A stretch of 26,183 nucleotides of DNA from Owenia fusiformis (lineage: Eukaryota > Annelida > Polychaeta > Sabellida > Oweniidae). The stretch is taken from the NCBI GenBank assembly GCA_903813345.2, contig CAIIXF020000121.1, positions 1 to 26,183 on the forward strand. The letters run 5' to 3'. This document shows, one piece after another, positions 20,401 to 25,917 of this stretch (position 1 is its first letter; each line of letters opens with the position of its first letter). The position numbers were made by a program, and so were the translations under genes. The notes beneath the pieces are model-generated. The model saw only the letters and a list, made by a program, of their open reading frames with translations. It was not told where the DNA came from and ran no database searches.

Positions 20401-23068
20401 ACGGCCGAATGGAGGTAAATTGAATCATGTTTTTTTCTGATTTATTTTTGCAGCCAGAACATAATGAGACAATGTCCAAGCTGAACTTCATTGTGGCATT
20501 GGTTGATTGCATCATCGAACTTGCCCAATCTAGGAGTACACCATTGACCCAGTCAGTCCAGTCTAAACCAGTAAGACAATTATTTCATCCCAAGTTAAAT
20601 GACTGGATCTCCCCTTTTCCCCGTTCGTTTTACCTCAAAACCTTAAGAAATAAATCAAATATGCATATAGCAGCCAACAGATTCATCAAAAGTAATTCTG
20701 GATATTGGAAAAATTGCCATGCATAGTACCATATCTAGTACTATGCAATTGATCATAAATGATATTTAGACTTTTATATTGTTCTATTAAGTGAACATGT
20801 CAACAATTCTTTGTAATTATTGTTGAATTTTTGCTATCATGTACAGGGTGTTCATGATTCATGTCACTATTTCTACAGGGTGAGACAGTGTCTTGGAGCA
20901 GTGAGGGAGAACGACGTGTTGAGCAATTAGTTCTCTATGTACGTGTGCTACAACTCTTGTCTTCATCTCTACAACTTGCCAAACAACAAATCAAAGCACG
21001 AAGACTCCAAACATCGACATCACTCAAGACAGGTTGGCCTTGTTAACATATACCCTTCACAAGAATTCCACTTATTCACTCTTCAAATAAGAGATGATTC
21101 TATGATCTTGTCTTTAGCCAATCAGAGTGTGTAGTTAGACAACCACGAGATCACATTCTGCTTATAAATAGCTGACGTTTTAAATCAGAAATTTTCAAGG
21201 AATTAAAATTAAATGATGTCTTGCATTGTTGGATGTCTGTCCAAGGGCGAACGTAATACCCGGAATGTTCCTCGTTCGCAATTTCAATGTATAAAAAAAG
21301 TCTGTCTTCATATTTTAAAGTTTATTTAAAATATATCATAAATGATAAATATAATTGTTAACTTTCTTACAGTTGTCAAGGAGATGAGTGAGAAATATCA
21401 CACCTGTTTAAAAATGTGCAAGTCATTACACAACAAGGGAGTAACTCAAGTTGATGGAATGGACCCGGAAAGTCTGGCTGTTACAGCTGATAAACTCATT
21501 TATAACTATGCTATCGAAATGGTAAGTTATCTTTGTTGTATCATGGAATAAATTGCTTTAAAATGTTTCATGGAAAAAACTGATATTACACTTGTAGAAA
21601 ATAAACAGCAACATTGCATTGTGGAATAAATAATCCACCTTTAACACTAAAATTGTATGAAATGTCTAATATTTTTCCTGCATTATGGGCCATACTGTTT
21701 TCTGCAACATTAATATTGCATTATGGGCCATACTGTTTTCTGCAACATTAATATTGCATTATGGGCCATACTGTTTTCTGCAACATCAATATTGCATTAT
21801 GGGCCACATTGTCTTCTGCAACATCAATATTGCATTATGGGCCATATTGTCTTCTGAAACATCAATATTTCATTATGGGCCACATTGTCTTCTGCAACAT
21901 CAATATTGCATTATGGGCCATATTGTCTTCTGCAACATCAATATTGCATTATGGGCCATATTGTCTTCTGCAACATCATCAATATGGGCCATATTGTCTT
22001 CTGCAACATTAATATTGCATTATGGGCCATATTGTCTTCTGCAACACCAATATTGCATTAGGGGCCATATTGTCTTCTGCAACCCTTCATTGCATTGTTG
22101 GTCATACTGTCTTCTGCTTTTTTCAGTGCCAGAGTGCAGCTTTGGATGAGATATTTGGCAACCCATCAGAATGTTTCCACCGCTACCAATGTGCTCAGAT
22201 ATTACTACATAGTCTGGCTCAGCAAGCTAGGAATGACAACGACAAAGAACTTCTGAACAAATGTAAGTATGAATGTCTTTCTGTAGTATGTATATGAAAG
22301 TGTCAATTGTGGGTATTATCTGATTGTGTACTTAATTCATTACTCTGATATGATTGGCTGTGGATGTTATGAAAAACCCTCGACATCTCCTTTATCTCTA
22401 TTTTATATTAATTGCTAATGCAAACTATATATTATTCCATAGATAGCATGATAGATATAGGATAACATGTGAAAATAAAAACGGTATTTTTGTAATCAGT
22501 GGTAAAATATGATATTTTTGACAAATTTTCACTTAACCATAGCATACGGTTATTTAGCCATGACATACGACGTCGTATGCGATGGTTTATGGATTTTTGC
22601 TACTTCAGACTCAAAACGAGGCTAAGTGTCAACATCGCCAGATCGTTTGGAAAATTCGAATTAAATGACTTAATTTCCGATGATTCTGATGATGACTTTA
22701 ACTATGGAATAAAAAAGAACATGGTTATTGATATCTGCCCGAGCGAGCGTAGCGAGAGAGTGCAGATATCAATAACCATATCAATATCAATATCCATTCG
22801 TGGATAAAAATCATATCACTCATAAATCATAGGATATCCTCTATTTATATACAGCATTTCTGGTATCTTGATCATGGTATAATAATAATCACAACATTTG
22901 ATTTTATTTACATTAGACAGATCTATGATATATCCTATTGCATTATTGGATATATTTCTTTATTTATTCATCACAATTGCATTGTGGGATTTTCTTGCAG
23001 ACAAAGAGGCAGTAGAGAAAAGACTATACAGTTTACAGGGCCAGGGACTTTATTATTGTGAGAGCTGA
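2315..23068 (+). CDS. ULK1/2: ULK1/ULK2 (Atg1-type) autophagy-initiating serine/threonine kinase, 25 coding exons, full length
   Basis: Joined exons (phases all compatible, all GT-AG): 2315-2404, 3151-3243, 3861-3911, 11114-11146, 11413-11449, 11967-12017, 12540-12662, 13039-13112, 13647-13807, 14521-14603, 15008-15061, 15988-16103, 16328-16453, 16710-16798, 17002-17227, 17619-17892, 18167-18370, 18882-19028, 19397-19519, 19964-20082, 20454-20570, 20879-21032, 21373-21521, 22127-22262, 23001-23068. They give 965 aa plus TGA; vertebrate ULK1/2 are about 1,040-1,050 aa. Seen: glycine loop GHGAFAVV (residues 16-23), VAIK with Lys39, alpha-C Glu56, HRDLKPQN with Asp134, DFG 161-163, activation-loop Thr176 in [11 protein letters not shown] 185-187; kinase domain about 9-274. 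Residues 284-745 are a Ser/Pro-rich linker. Residues 745-965 match the EAT/tandem MIT region (EQLVLY...LLSS...LQ). Family knowledge: with ATG13, FIP200 and ATG101 it phosphorylates ATG proteins downstream of AMPK and mTORC1. The sequence looks like a single pre-duplication ULK1/2 orthologue; some stretches (DYLQ, GTLSED, SKSQ-like) lean to ULK2. ATG at 2315 has A at -3 and G at +4, with an in-frame TAA at 2288. The exon 9 duplication is treated separately. Confidence 0.95.
2862..3095. mobile_element. Miniature inverted-repeat element in intron 1
   Basis: Arms 2862-2909 and 3047-3095 are inverted copies about 48 nt long with roughly 80% identity, surrounding about 137 bp. No coding capacity. 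It looks like an old non-autonomous DNA element; the family is not recognised. The rest of intron 1 (2405-3150) shows nothing else. Confidence 0.65.
3151..3243 (+). CDS. ULK1/2: ULK exon 2: catalytic lysine and alpha-C helix
   Basis: Acceptor atcttttcag, donor gtaagt, phase 0-0, 31 codons (residues 31-61). It contains [15 protein letters not shown] with the ATP-anchoring Lys39, then SKEIKILK with Glu56, the expected salt-bridge partner. Confidence 0.95.
3261..3411. repeat. Two-copy 81-bp tandem duplication in intron 2
   Basis: The block starting gcacaagggagagagggt at 3261 recurs at 3342 with a few changes, through ggattccttagacaaagag. It begins 18 nt after the exon 2 donor. Confidence 0.85.
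3458..3612. mobile_element. Degraded copy of the TAGCCAGG-terminal MITE
   Basis: Shares with 20266-20380 a left end ccagtagccag, a G-rich run, the core gctgcatgatttt...aagaatttttggcc and the right end ctggctacgagcct. Inverted ends remain, but target-site duplication is unclear. Intron 2 holds nothing else. Confidence 0.6.
3861..3911 (+). CDS. ULK1/2: ULK exon 3: beta-4 strand region
   Basis: Acceptor tctgttgcag, donor gtatgt, 17 codons, [17 protein letters not shown] (residues 62-78). It aligns with the ULK1 stretch ELKHENIVALYD. The next exon lies 7.2 kb away. Confidence 0.92.
3912..5349. other. First part of the 7.2-kb intron 3, nothing recognised
   Basis: AT-rich, no ORF with recognisable content, no RNA gene and no clear repeat array. 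Confidence 0.6.
5350..6076. mobile_element. Nested foldback / MITE cluster in intron 3
   Basis: Block A (5350-5893) has terminal arms ttttattatataccc (5350-5364) and its inverse (5879-5893), then a second inverted pair (5397-5412 with 5860-5874, around gtgttccg). Inside are two perfect hairpins: GTGACGTCAGCGGG arms (5456-5469/5490-5503) and CGTCTGCGCA arms (5531-5540/5548-5557). Block B (5879-6076) is a long foldback: arms of about 80 nt around 5894-5972 and 5985-6062, loop near 5980, with outer ends again resembling the block A terminus. No transposase. The base composition is visibly more GC-rich than the intron around it. Confidence 0.7.
6099..6164. repeat. Two-copy 33-bp tandem repeat
   Basis: gtatgttaaagaataggc at 6101 recurs as gtatgtgaaagaataggc at 6134, each followed by tttaaccttgaa. 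Confidence 0.85.
6165..8796. other. Middle of intron 3, nothing recognised
   Basis: AT-rich non-coding sequence with a short poly-G run near 6343-6354. The ORFs here (about 90-100 codons at 7440-7712 and on the minus strand at 7843-8145) show no domain or conserved motif. Confidence 0.6.
8797..9180. repeat. 84-bp minisatellite, five copies
   Basis: attctgtccattgcccaa recurs at 8801, 8885, 8969, 9053 and 9137, exactly 84 bp apart; the internal units are almost identical. As 84 is a multiple of three, the minus strand stays open over 8663-9214 (183 codons of a 28-residue repeat including [16 protein letters not shown]), which I regard as a by-product. Confidence 0.95.
9215..11113. other. Last part of intron 3, nothing recognised
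   Basis: AT-rich non-coding sequence; a small A/T-rich hairpin (ttggaatttttt at 10442 with its inverse ending 10482) is the only structure noted. Confidence 0.6.
11114..11146 (+). CDS. ULK1/2: ULK exon 4: 33-nt micro-exon before the hinge
   Basis: Eleven codons, [11 protein letters not shown] (residues 79-89), matching ULK1 NSVYLVMEY just before the hinge. Acceptor tttccag, donor gtgagt, phase 0-0. It is too short for an ORF scan; both splice sites and the exact continuation into exon 5 support it. Confidence 0.92.
11413..11449 (+). CDS. ULK1/2: ULK exon 5: hinge, [12 protein letters not shown]
   Basis: A 37-nt exon (residues 90-101 plus one base), acceptor ttattccag, donor gtaagc. [11 protein letters not shown] is an invariant ULK1/2 signature following the hinge. 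It ends in phase 1. Confidence 0.94.
11450..11966. other. Intron 5, nothing recognised
   Basis: About 0.5 kb of AT-rich intron with no array, hairpin or ORF I would support. Confidence 0.6.
11967..12017 (+). CDS. ULK1/2: ULK exon 6: alpha-D to alpha-[17 protein letters not shown]
   Basis: Acceptor gtttcag, donor gtgagt, phase 1-1, residues 102-118. The sequence closely matches ULK2 ([17 protein letters not shown]). A hairpin-forming repeat begins about 30 nt after the donor. Confidence 0.93.
12046..12157. repeat. Hairpin plus 38-bp direct repeat in intron 6
   Basis: atgaattacaacataac (12058-12074) is followed after one base by its exact inverse (12076-12092); flanking bases extend the pairing to about 12046-12104. 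The right arm unit, ttgtaattcatgggca then ggaatcattttgatgt, repeats once more directly downstream. The rest of intron 6 (to 12539) is plain. Confidence 0.8.
12540..12662 (+). CDS. ULK1/2: ULK exon 7: catalytic loop HRDLKPQN
   Basis: Acceptor ctgtttag, donor gtaaat, phase 1-1, residues 119-159. It holds [14 protein letters not shown] with the catalytic Asp134 and Asn139, followed by the variable beta-7/beta-8 insert ([13 protein letters not shown]). Confidence 0.95.
12663..13038. other. Intron 7, nothing recognised
   Basis: T-rich intron of about 0.4 kb; no feature beyond the pyrimidine-rich run before exon 8. Confidence 0.6.
13039..13112 (+). CDS. ULK1/2: ULK exon 8: DFG and activation loop
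   Basis: Acceptor tatttcag, donor gtacgc, phase 1-0, residues 160-184. It carries [10 protein letters not shown], then [12 protein letters not shown]; Thr176 corresponds to human ULK1 Thr180, the activation-loop autophosphorylation site in the family. The exon stops just before APE. Confidence 0.95.
13559..13624 (+). pseudogene. Tandem partial duplicate of the start of ULK exon 9
   Basis: These 66 bp follow a good acceptor (tttttattacag) and are identical to 13647-13712 except for one base in the first codon (GCG for GCA, both Ala). A 22-bp linker resembling an intron end (tattttaccttcgttatag) separates the two copies. The offset is 88 bp, not a multiple of three, so reading on through copy 1 meets TGA at 13676-13678, inside copy 2. 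It is either skipped, partly used as the 9-nt start of exon 9, or an assembly artefact. Confidence 0.85.
13647..13807 (+). CDS. ULK1/2: ULK exon 9: APE and kinase C-lobe (intact copy)
   Basis: Begins GCACCAGAG (APE) after ttcgttatag and runs through [24 protein letters not shown] to donor gtaagt, residues 185-237 plus two bases. Its first 66 bp are a near-perfect copy of 13559-13624. The start could instead be 13559 with an internal 88-nt intron (13568-13655); both give the same amino acids at this junction. Confidence 0.88.
14251..14311. repeat. Imperfect hairpin in intron 9
   Basis: Arms of 23 nt (14251-14273 and 14289-14311, around ggaggtcctccat / atggaggacttcc) with two mismatches and a 15-nt loop. 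Possibly a tiny MITE; ggcattac lies just outside both arms as a possible duplicated flank. Confidence 0.75.
14319..14436 (+). mobile_element. Probable 3' end of a truncated non-LTR retrotransposon
   Basis: Sequence around gacccctgatggggattg, then aatacaataaagct and a short tandem tail built on aatttgaaattt (14417-14436). A small cccc/gggg stem, AATAAA and a simple-repeat tail are typical of invertebrate CR1/L2-like LINE 3' ends. Only the tail is present, with no reverse transcriptase. Confidence 0.5.
14521..14603 (+). CDS. ULK1/2: ULK exon 10: kinase C-lobe helices
   Basis: Acceptor tatatttcag, donor gtaaga, phase 2-1, residues 238-265. It reads [20 protein letters not shown] and then NARDRLDFD, matching ULK IPRETS...LLL.LLQRN.KDRMDFD, including the C-lobe Arg. 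Confidence 0.94.
14655..14721. mobile_element. Mariner-type miniature element, 67 bp with TA flanks
   Basis: Inverted ends at 14655-14679 and 14697-14721, beginning TACGAGGGTTGTCCCAGAAG and ending in its inverse; one mismatch in 25. The CGAGGG...AAGTAATG terminus and TA at both outer edges are characteristic of Tc1/mariner elements. Only about 17 bp lie between the arms, so it is non-autonomous. It lies in intron 10. Confidence 0.75.
15008..15061 (+). CDS. ULK1/2: ULK exon 11: end of the kinase domain
   Basis: Acceptor gatttccag, donor gtaagc, phase 1-1, residues 266-283. [13 protein letters not shown] matches the ULK FFHHPFL end of the kinase fold; the Ser-rich linker begins here. Confidence 0.93.
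15062..15987. other. Intron 11, nothing recognised
   Basis: About 0.9 kb of AT-rich intron. Short ORFs on both strands near its 3' end only reflect the exon 12 boundary. Confidence 0.6.
15988..16103 (+). CDS. ULK1/2: ULK exon 12: Ser-rich linker
   Basis: Acceptor ccatttcag, donor gtaagt, residues 284-322, phase 1-0. [20 protein letters not shown] corresponds to the ULK1/2 Ser-rich segment just after the kinase. The donor is followed by a three-copy 31-bp repeat. Confidence 0.9.
16115..16207. repeat. 31-bp tandem repeat, three copies, in intron 12
   Basis: attggtca occurs at 16117, 16148 and 16179, each followed by g/a-tattctgtta-type sequence; it begins about 12 nt after the exon 12 donor. 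Confidence 0.85.
16328..16453 (+). CDS. ULK1/2: ULK exon 13: linker
   Basis: Forty-two codons, phase 0-0, residues 323-364, acceptor aactttcag, donor gtttgt. Basic and Ser/Pro-rich, ending KDTEE, which supplies the acidic residues in front of the LIR-like motif in exon 14. Confidence 0.88.
16710..16798 (+). CDS. ULK1/2: ULK exon 14: LIR-like motif DYVLV
   Basis: Acceptor atacttttag, donor gtaagg, phase 0-2, residues 365-393. It opens [10 protein letters not shown], aligning with human ULK1 DDFVMVP at 356-362, the known Atg8/GABARAP-binding LIR. Acidic residues before Tyr366 and a hydrophobic residue at +3 (Val369) fit the motif. Confidence 0.9.
17002..17227 (+). CDS. ULK1/2: ULK exon 15: Ser/Pro-rich linker
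   Basis: Acceptor cgtttttttcag, donor gtaagt, phase 2-0, residues 394-469. It is dominated by SP and SPK steps, including [16 protein letters not shown]. These are plausible proline-directed phosphosites, but no specific family site can be assigned from sequence alone. Confidence 0.9.
17228..17618. other. Intron 15, nothing recognised
   Basis: About 0.4 kb of plain AT-rich intron. Confidence 0.6.
17619..17892 (+). CDS. ULK1/2: ULK exon 16: linker with TPP and SNGSPHR repeats
   Basis: Longest exon, 274 nt, phase 0-1, residues 470-560, acceptor ctgttttag, donor gtgagg. Several GTPP/STPP steps recall the GTPP segment of vertebrate ULK1. The end carries a short tandem repeat, RSNGSPH twice, encoded by an imperfect 21-bp repeat. 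Confidence 0.9.
18167..18370 (+). CDS. ULK1/2: ULK exon 17: linker with HRLSFPDV
   Basis: Acceptor ctattttag, donor gtatgt, phase 1-1, residues 561-628. Contains [14 protein letters not shown]: a serine with Leu at -5, His/Arg at -3/-2 and Val at +4 loosely fits the AMPK consensus. That reading is an inference. Confidence 0.88.
18371..18881. other. Intron 17, nothing recognised
   Basis: About 0.5 kb of AT-rich intron; the 63-codon ORF at 18639-18830 shows no homology that I recognise. Confidence 0.55.
18882..19028 (+). CDS. ULK1/2: ULK exon 18: NGNHG repeat exon
   Basis: Phase 1-1, residues 629-677, acceptor gtatattag (weak pyrimidine tract), donor gtatgt. The first half is an Asn-Gly-His tandem repeat (NGNHG units) encoded by a 15-bp DNA repeat built on ggtaaccatggtaat. 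The second half, [15 protein letters not shown], is ordinary linker. Support is the open frame and phase match on both sides. Confidence 0.8.
19029..19396. other. Intron 18, nothing recognised
   Basis: Plain AT-rich intron of about 0.37 kb. Confidence 0.6.
19397..19519 (+). CDS. ULK1/2: ULK exon 19: linker
   Basis: Acceptor aatttacag, donor gtaagg, phase 1-1, residues 678-718. It reads [20 protein letters not shown] and ends in a basic stretch [16 protein letters not shown] 30-bp minisatellite starts about 50 bp into the following intron. Confidence 0.87.
19571..19756. repeat. 30-bp minisatellite, five copies, with an inverted copy of its core
   Basis: attggacagaatgtcagtgc recurs at 19571, 19601, 19631, 19661 and 19691 in intron 19, differing at one base in the first unit. 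At 19743-19756 the inverse, gacattctgtccaa, follows. As the unit is a multiple of three, all three + frames and one minus frame stay open here. Confidence 0.95.
19964..20082 (+). CDS. ULK1/2: ULK exon 20: entry to the C-terminal EAT/MIT domain
   Basis: Acceptor gattgacag, donor gtaagt, phase 1-0, residues 719-758. The end, [15 protein letters not shown], aligns with the FVAPELPEETLM block that opens the ULK1 C-terminal domain. Confidence 0.93.
20266..20380. mobile_element. 115-bp MITE with 16-bp inverted ends and GAGGG target duplication
   Basis: Ends CAGGCCCTTAGCCAGG (20266-20281) and CCTGGCTATGGGCCTG (20365-20380) are inverse with one mismatch. GAGGG directly flanks both sides (20261-20265, 20381-20385). 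Interior is G-rich then C-rich. It sits in intron 20; a degraded relative lies at 3458-3612. Confidence 0.85.
20454..20570 (+). CDS. ULK1/2: ULK exon 21: EAT/MIT helix 1
   Basis: Thirty-nine codons, phase 0-0, residues 759-797, acceptor tttttgcag, donor gtaaga. [20 protein letters not shown] matches the ULK1 helix L.FTLAFVQC..E(V)A that helps bind ATG13. Confidence 0.93.
20571..20878. other. Intron 21, nothing recognised
   Basis: About 0.3 kb of AT-rich intron. Confidence 0.6.
20879..21032 (+). CDS. ULK1/2: ULK exon 22: EAT/MIT core EQLVLY
   Basis: Acceptor ttctacag, residues 798-848, phase 0-1. [20 protein letters not shown] closely matches human ULK1 AEQLVLYLKVAELLSSGLQ. The donor gttggc is weak, but the next exon continues TSLKT-VVKEM in register with ULK1 STVKQVVRRL, so the junction is well supported. 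Confidence 0.94.
21033..21372. other. Intron 22, nothing recognised apart from its weak donor
   Basis: About 0.34 kb of intron with an unusual gttggc 5' end; no repeats noted. Confidence 0.6.
21373..21521 (+). CDS. ULK1/2: ULK exon 23: EAT/MIT second module
   Basis: Acceptor tttcttacag, donor gtaagt, phase 1-0, residues 849-898. [19 protein letters not shown] and [12 protein letters not shown] match ULK1 VVRRLNELYKASV and AERLIFSHAVQM. Confidence 0.94.
21680..22117 (+). repeat. 38-bp minisatellite, cluster 1 (about 11 units), intron 23
   Basis: attatgggccatattgtctt and variants occur at 21685, 21723, 21761, 21799, 21837, 21875, 21913, 21951, 21984 (unit shortened to 33 bp), 22022 and 22060, with a degenerate final unit to 22117. 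The array runs almost to the exon 24 acceptor. Confidence 0.95.
22127..22262 (+). CDS. ULK1/2: ULK exon 24: [16 protein letters not shown]
   Basis: Residues 899-943, phase 0-1, acceptor cttttttcag, donor gtaagt. [20 protein letters not shown] matches ULK1 VQSAALDEMFQHREGCVPRY. The preceding intron ends in a 38-bp minisatellite that runs to within about ten bases of the acceptor. Confidence 0.94.
22536..22806. mobile_element. Probable non-autonomous element with three hairpins in intron 24
   Basis: Seen: inverted pair around accatagcatacg (22536-22548 / 22574-22586) overlapping a perfect 16-bp palindrome CATACGACGTCGTATG (22564-22579); perfect 18-bp arms atggttattgatatctgc (22721-22738) and inverse (22762-22779) with a GCGAGCGTAGCGAG loop; and tatcca-ttcg-tggata (22791-22806). 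A 102-codon ORF (22499-22807) has an acidic patch SDDSDDDF after [10 protein letters not shown]. It resembles a remnant of a mobile-element ORF; the family is not established. Confidence 0.5.
23001..23068 (+). CDS. ULK1/2: ULK exon 25: C-terminus and stop
   Basis: Acceptor tttcttgcag, residues 944-965 then TGA at 23066-23068. [13 protein letters not shown] matches the ULK1 end CKLCIERRLSAL. The final residues GLYYCES are not conserved with vertebrate ULK. Confidence 0.93.
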
Positions 23069-23506
23069 CAGGATGCAGTATAGGACCGAAAACTCTTAAG
23101 GACTCAAAATACTACAGACTTTTGTTACTTTTGCTTTGTTGGTGCTAAATTTTTGGAACATTGGGATTGCTGGGACGGAATGGCCAGATTGTGCTGAACA
23201 TTTTTTTATTTATTGAAGCAAAACTAATGCAAATGTCTAGATTTTAGAATGTCTAGATTCTCTAGGTTCTCCGGCCTATTAACAGACAAAAGCTTATTCA
23301 TTCTTTGGTCATGTTAATAGTATGTGAAGTGAATGACATCATATTTTATTGTACATCATATCCTATATAGCAGTTGAACTAATATGCTTTGAAGTGCATG
23401 CACTTACGTGAATAGAGGTCTGTCATGTAGATAGAGTCTTGATTGGGAAAATGACCAAGATATTATAGACACTGAAAAGCCTTTCTGCCTACTGCAACAT
23501 CAATAT

Positions 23507-23745
23507 TGCATTATGGGCCATATTGTCTTCTACAATATCAATATTGCATTATGGGCCATATACTGTCTTCTGCAATATCAATAATGCATTATGGGCCATT
23601 TTGTCTTCTGCAATATCAATATTGCATTATGGGCCATATTGTCTTCTGGAACATCAATAATTCATTATGGGCCATTCTGCATTCTACAACATTGATATTG
23701 CCTTTTTGGACATGAACTGTCTTCTGCAACATCAATTATATTGCA
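23507..23745 (+). repeat. 38-bp minisatellite, cluster 2 (5-6 units)
   Basis: attgcattatgggccata-type units at 23513, 23551, 23591, 23629 and 23667, same orientation as cluster 1, then a degenerate unit with cttctgcaacatcaat. If the 3' UTR extends this far, the array is transcribed. Confidence 0.93.
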
Positions 23746-23994
23746 TGATAAGATATGAAGCACCCTAAGAGAAAGGCTTAAGATATATAAAAAATGAAGA
23801 GACTGTTGAAAGACCTATTACTATAGGCTCTTATTCCCCTCTCTCATCATTTGCACTCCTGATCTACACCTGCCATATAATCTTATCAGATATTACCTCA
23901 GGCCAAGGGTATATTGCTACTTTGGAATATTGATCTCACAAAGCAACTTAATGTGACGTCTCTAGTCATGCTAAGTGTATATGGTACGAGGGGT

Positions 23995-24056
23995 GATCAA
24001 TAAGTAATGGACGCTTTTTTTATGCAGATTTCCATTATTTATTGACCCCTTGTTTA
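23995..24056. mobile_element. Second mariner-like miniature element, degenerate
   Basis: TACGAGGGGTGATCAATAAG from 23995 is matched inversely by ttatttattgaccccttg up to about 24052, with a 2-nt indel and a few mismatches. The CGAGGGG...AAGTAATGGA end is mariner-like and related to the intron 10 element. Confidence 0.65.
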
Positions 24057-24856
24057 TGTCATAATGTTAATAACTCCATCAATTGAAATTATGTGTGAAC
24101 ATCATGCCAGTTTACCTCATTTCTTGGTTCTTCCTCTCTGTTTTGTGTTTTAAAGCATGACTACCATGATATCTCTTGATAACTGAGAGTTTCTGTTATA
24201 TTCAGGAGAATTTGAGAGAAGTTGACCAATCTGGCATGAGAGTACACTAGATGGATTAGAGGTGGATCAGAGGCCTGAGTGTCCAGCTTGTTCTTGTTGT
24301 TTAAGATTGGGATAGGATTCATTTGAATTATTGTATTATGGTAATACCTGGATCTATGGGTCATCAAATCTGTCAAAAATAAGAATGATGTTTGTTCAGG
24401 AACAAATTGTTAAAATTGGCACTCCAGTTGAATATTTTTGAGTTTTTAATCATGTTAGCCAGCATTGATTCACTAATTAACACTGACAATAGTATTTGAG
24501 AAATGGGCCATTTGTTAATCTCAGTTAATTTGAGTGAATGATGTGCTTTTATTTAGTTTAGCTACAAGCCCTTGTGAATCCTACTCCCACTACACACCTG
24601 CCCATAAGTAATAATCTGATAAGGGGAGGGGGTAGTTGCTAGACAAGCTTTTATGTTGCTATAGCTACATAGCCGATCTCTAACAGTACCGTACGGCATA
24701 CTCTTAATGTACCGTATGGTACCTTGAAAACAGACCGTGATTTCAGAGTATGGAATGGGGGTGTACAAGTAGCTTATTGATGGGCTTTGTGTTCATGGGT
24801 TTTGTGTTCCATTTTCATGGGTTACATGTTTCTTTTATTAATAGAATAATGTATTA

Positions 24857-24862
24857 AATAAA
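24857..24862 (+). terminator. Candidate poly(A) signal AATAAA
   Basis: AATAAA within gtattaaataaatatt, followed within 30 nt by a GT/T-rich stretch (ttttgttccagttatatg). It is a plausible 3' end, unconfirmed. Confidence 0.35.
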
Positions 24863-25830
24863 TATTTTGTTCCAGTTATATGTTGATTTTATATTATTGT
24901 TGTTTTTAGAAAGTTTGTCTTAGATACATTATCTTTTAATAGTGGAAAACTTCTAAATTCTTGATATTTTGTTGTACATATAGATATTATTGTATATTAA
25001 GCTTATGTATGCAGTATGGGATATGTGTATATTTATATGTTATGTATGAGAAAGATATATTCATGGGATATGAGTTATATTTATGGGAAAATGGTTCATA
25101 TTCACAGGATATTTCTCTTATATTTATGGATATGAAAAATATGTATGGACTACTTTATGTGCTCTTTATTATCTATTGGTGGATTCAGCGTGCTTTAATG
25201 ACAAGTATTGCATGAATTTTTGGGTGTGTTGTATGAAAGCTGATTTTAGATATTTATACATTTTCAGTTGTATTATTTGTTTGTTAATATATTATAATAA
25301 TTGTTGTTTTCAATTATTTGTAAATTATGTACATATGCTACAATGACGTAGATGTATTTGTAAGTTTCATATATTTTAATTATTAAAAGTTATGCATGAT
25401 ATAATTTGACTCAGATGACTGTTTTAACAGTACACAATTACATGGTACAATATGTAGAAGATTGATCTCTTTATATGATACAATTGTACAATATGTAAAT
25501 ATGCTTGCATTGACTTTATTCAGTCTTGTTCATCATGTTATTTACAGAATTTCTACAATGATTTAAGAATTACAGTATTTTGAGTGAAATAGCAAGTAAA
25601 AATGGCTGTCAAATTAATCAACACCAACATGGTTTGAACACTGGAGTTTTTTTATTGTCTAATTTTAGATTTCATATCAATTTGTCTTGAGTTATGTAAA
25701 TTATAATTGCCAAGTTTGAACAATAATGTATGAAATATGAATGCATGTTTGAGAGATGTCTTACAATCCTAGAATGAATTGATCGGACCTAGCATAGGGT
25801 ATTGTAATTAAATGCTGTACAAACATGTAG

Positions 25831-25836
25831 AATAAA
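25831..25836 (+). terminator. Alternative poly(A) signal AATAAA
   Basis: AATAAA followed by tagaagttgtaagtgtcg; a later candidate 3' end that would give a 2.8-kb 3' UTR. Confidence 0.25.
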
Positions 25837-25917
25837 TAGAAGTTGTAAGTGTCGCTTCAAGGCCCTTTCACCCCCTCCTGCTATACACTAACCTCCAAAG
25901 ATAGTGTAGTACTTCTG

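Larger units (their letters stand above)
23069..25836 (+). other. Probable ULK 3' UTR and flank
   Basis: No further coding exon follows the stop. AATAAA occurs at 24857-24862 and at 25831-25836; either could be the poly(A) signal, so the end is approximate. Between 24961 and 25346 the sequence is extremely AT-rich, with chance ORFs only. Confidence 0.4.

Noticed and set aside
21680-22117. CRISPR-like array (38-bp periodicity)
   Set aside because: There are no unique spacers; the units are contiguous in an intron of an animal gene.
21685-22149. 154-codon ORF and overlapping ORFs over the 38-bp array
   Set aside because: The frame is open because of the tandem repeat; it overlaps exon 24 in the wrong frame and shows no domain.
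24671-24735. Imperfect inverted repeat around gtaccgtacgg / gtaccgtatggtac
   Set aside because: Short and imperfect; chance or a decayed repeat cannot be told apart.
24961-25346. Two overlapping ORFs in the 3' flank
   Set aside because: Tyr/Ile/Phe-rich translation of very AT-rich DNA, typical of chance ORFs.
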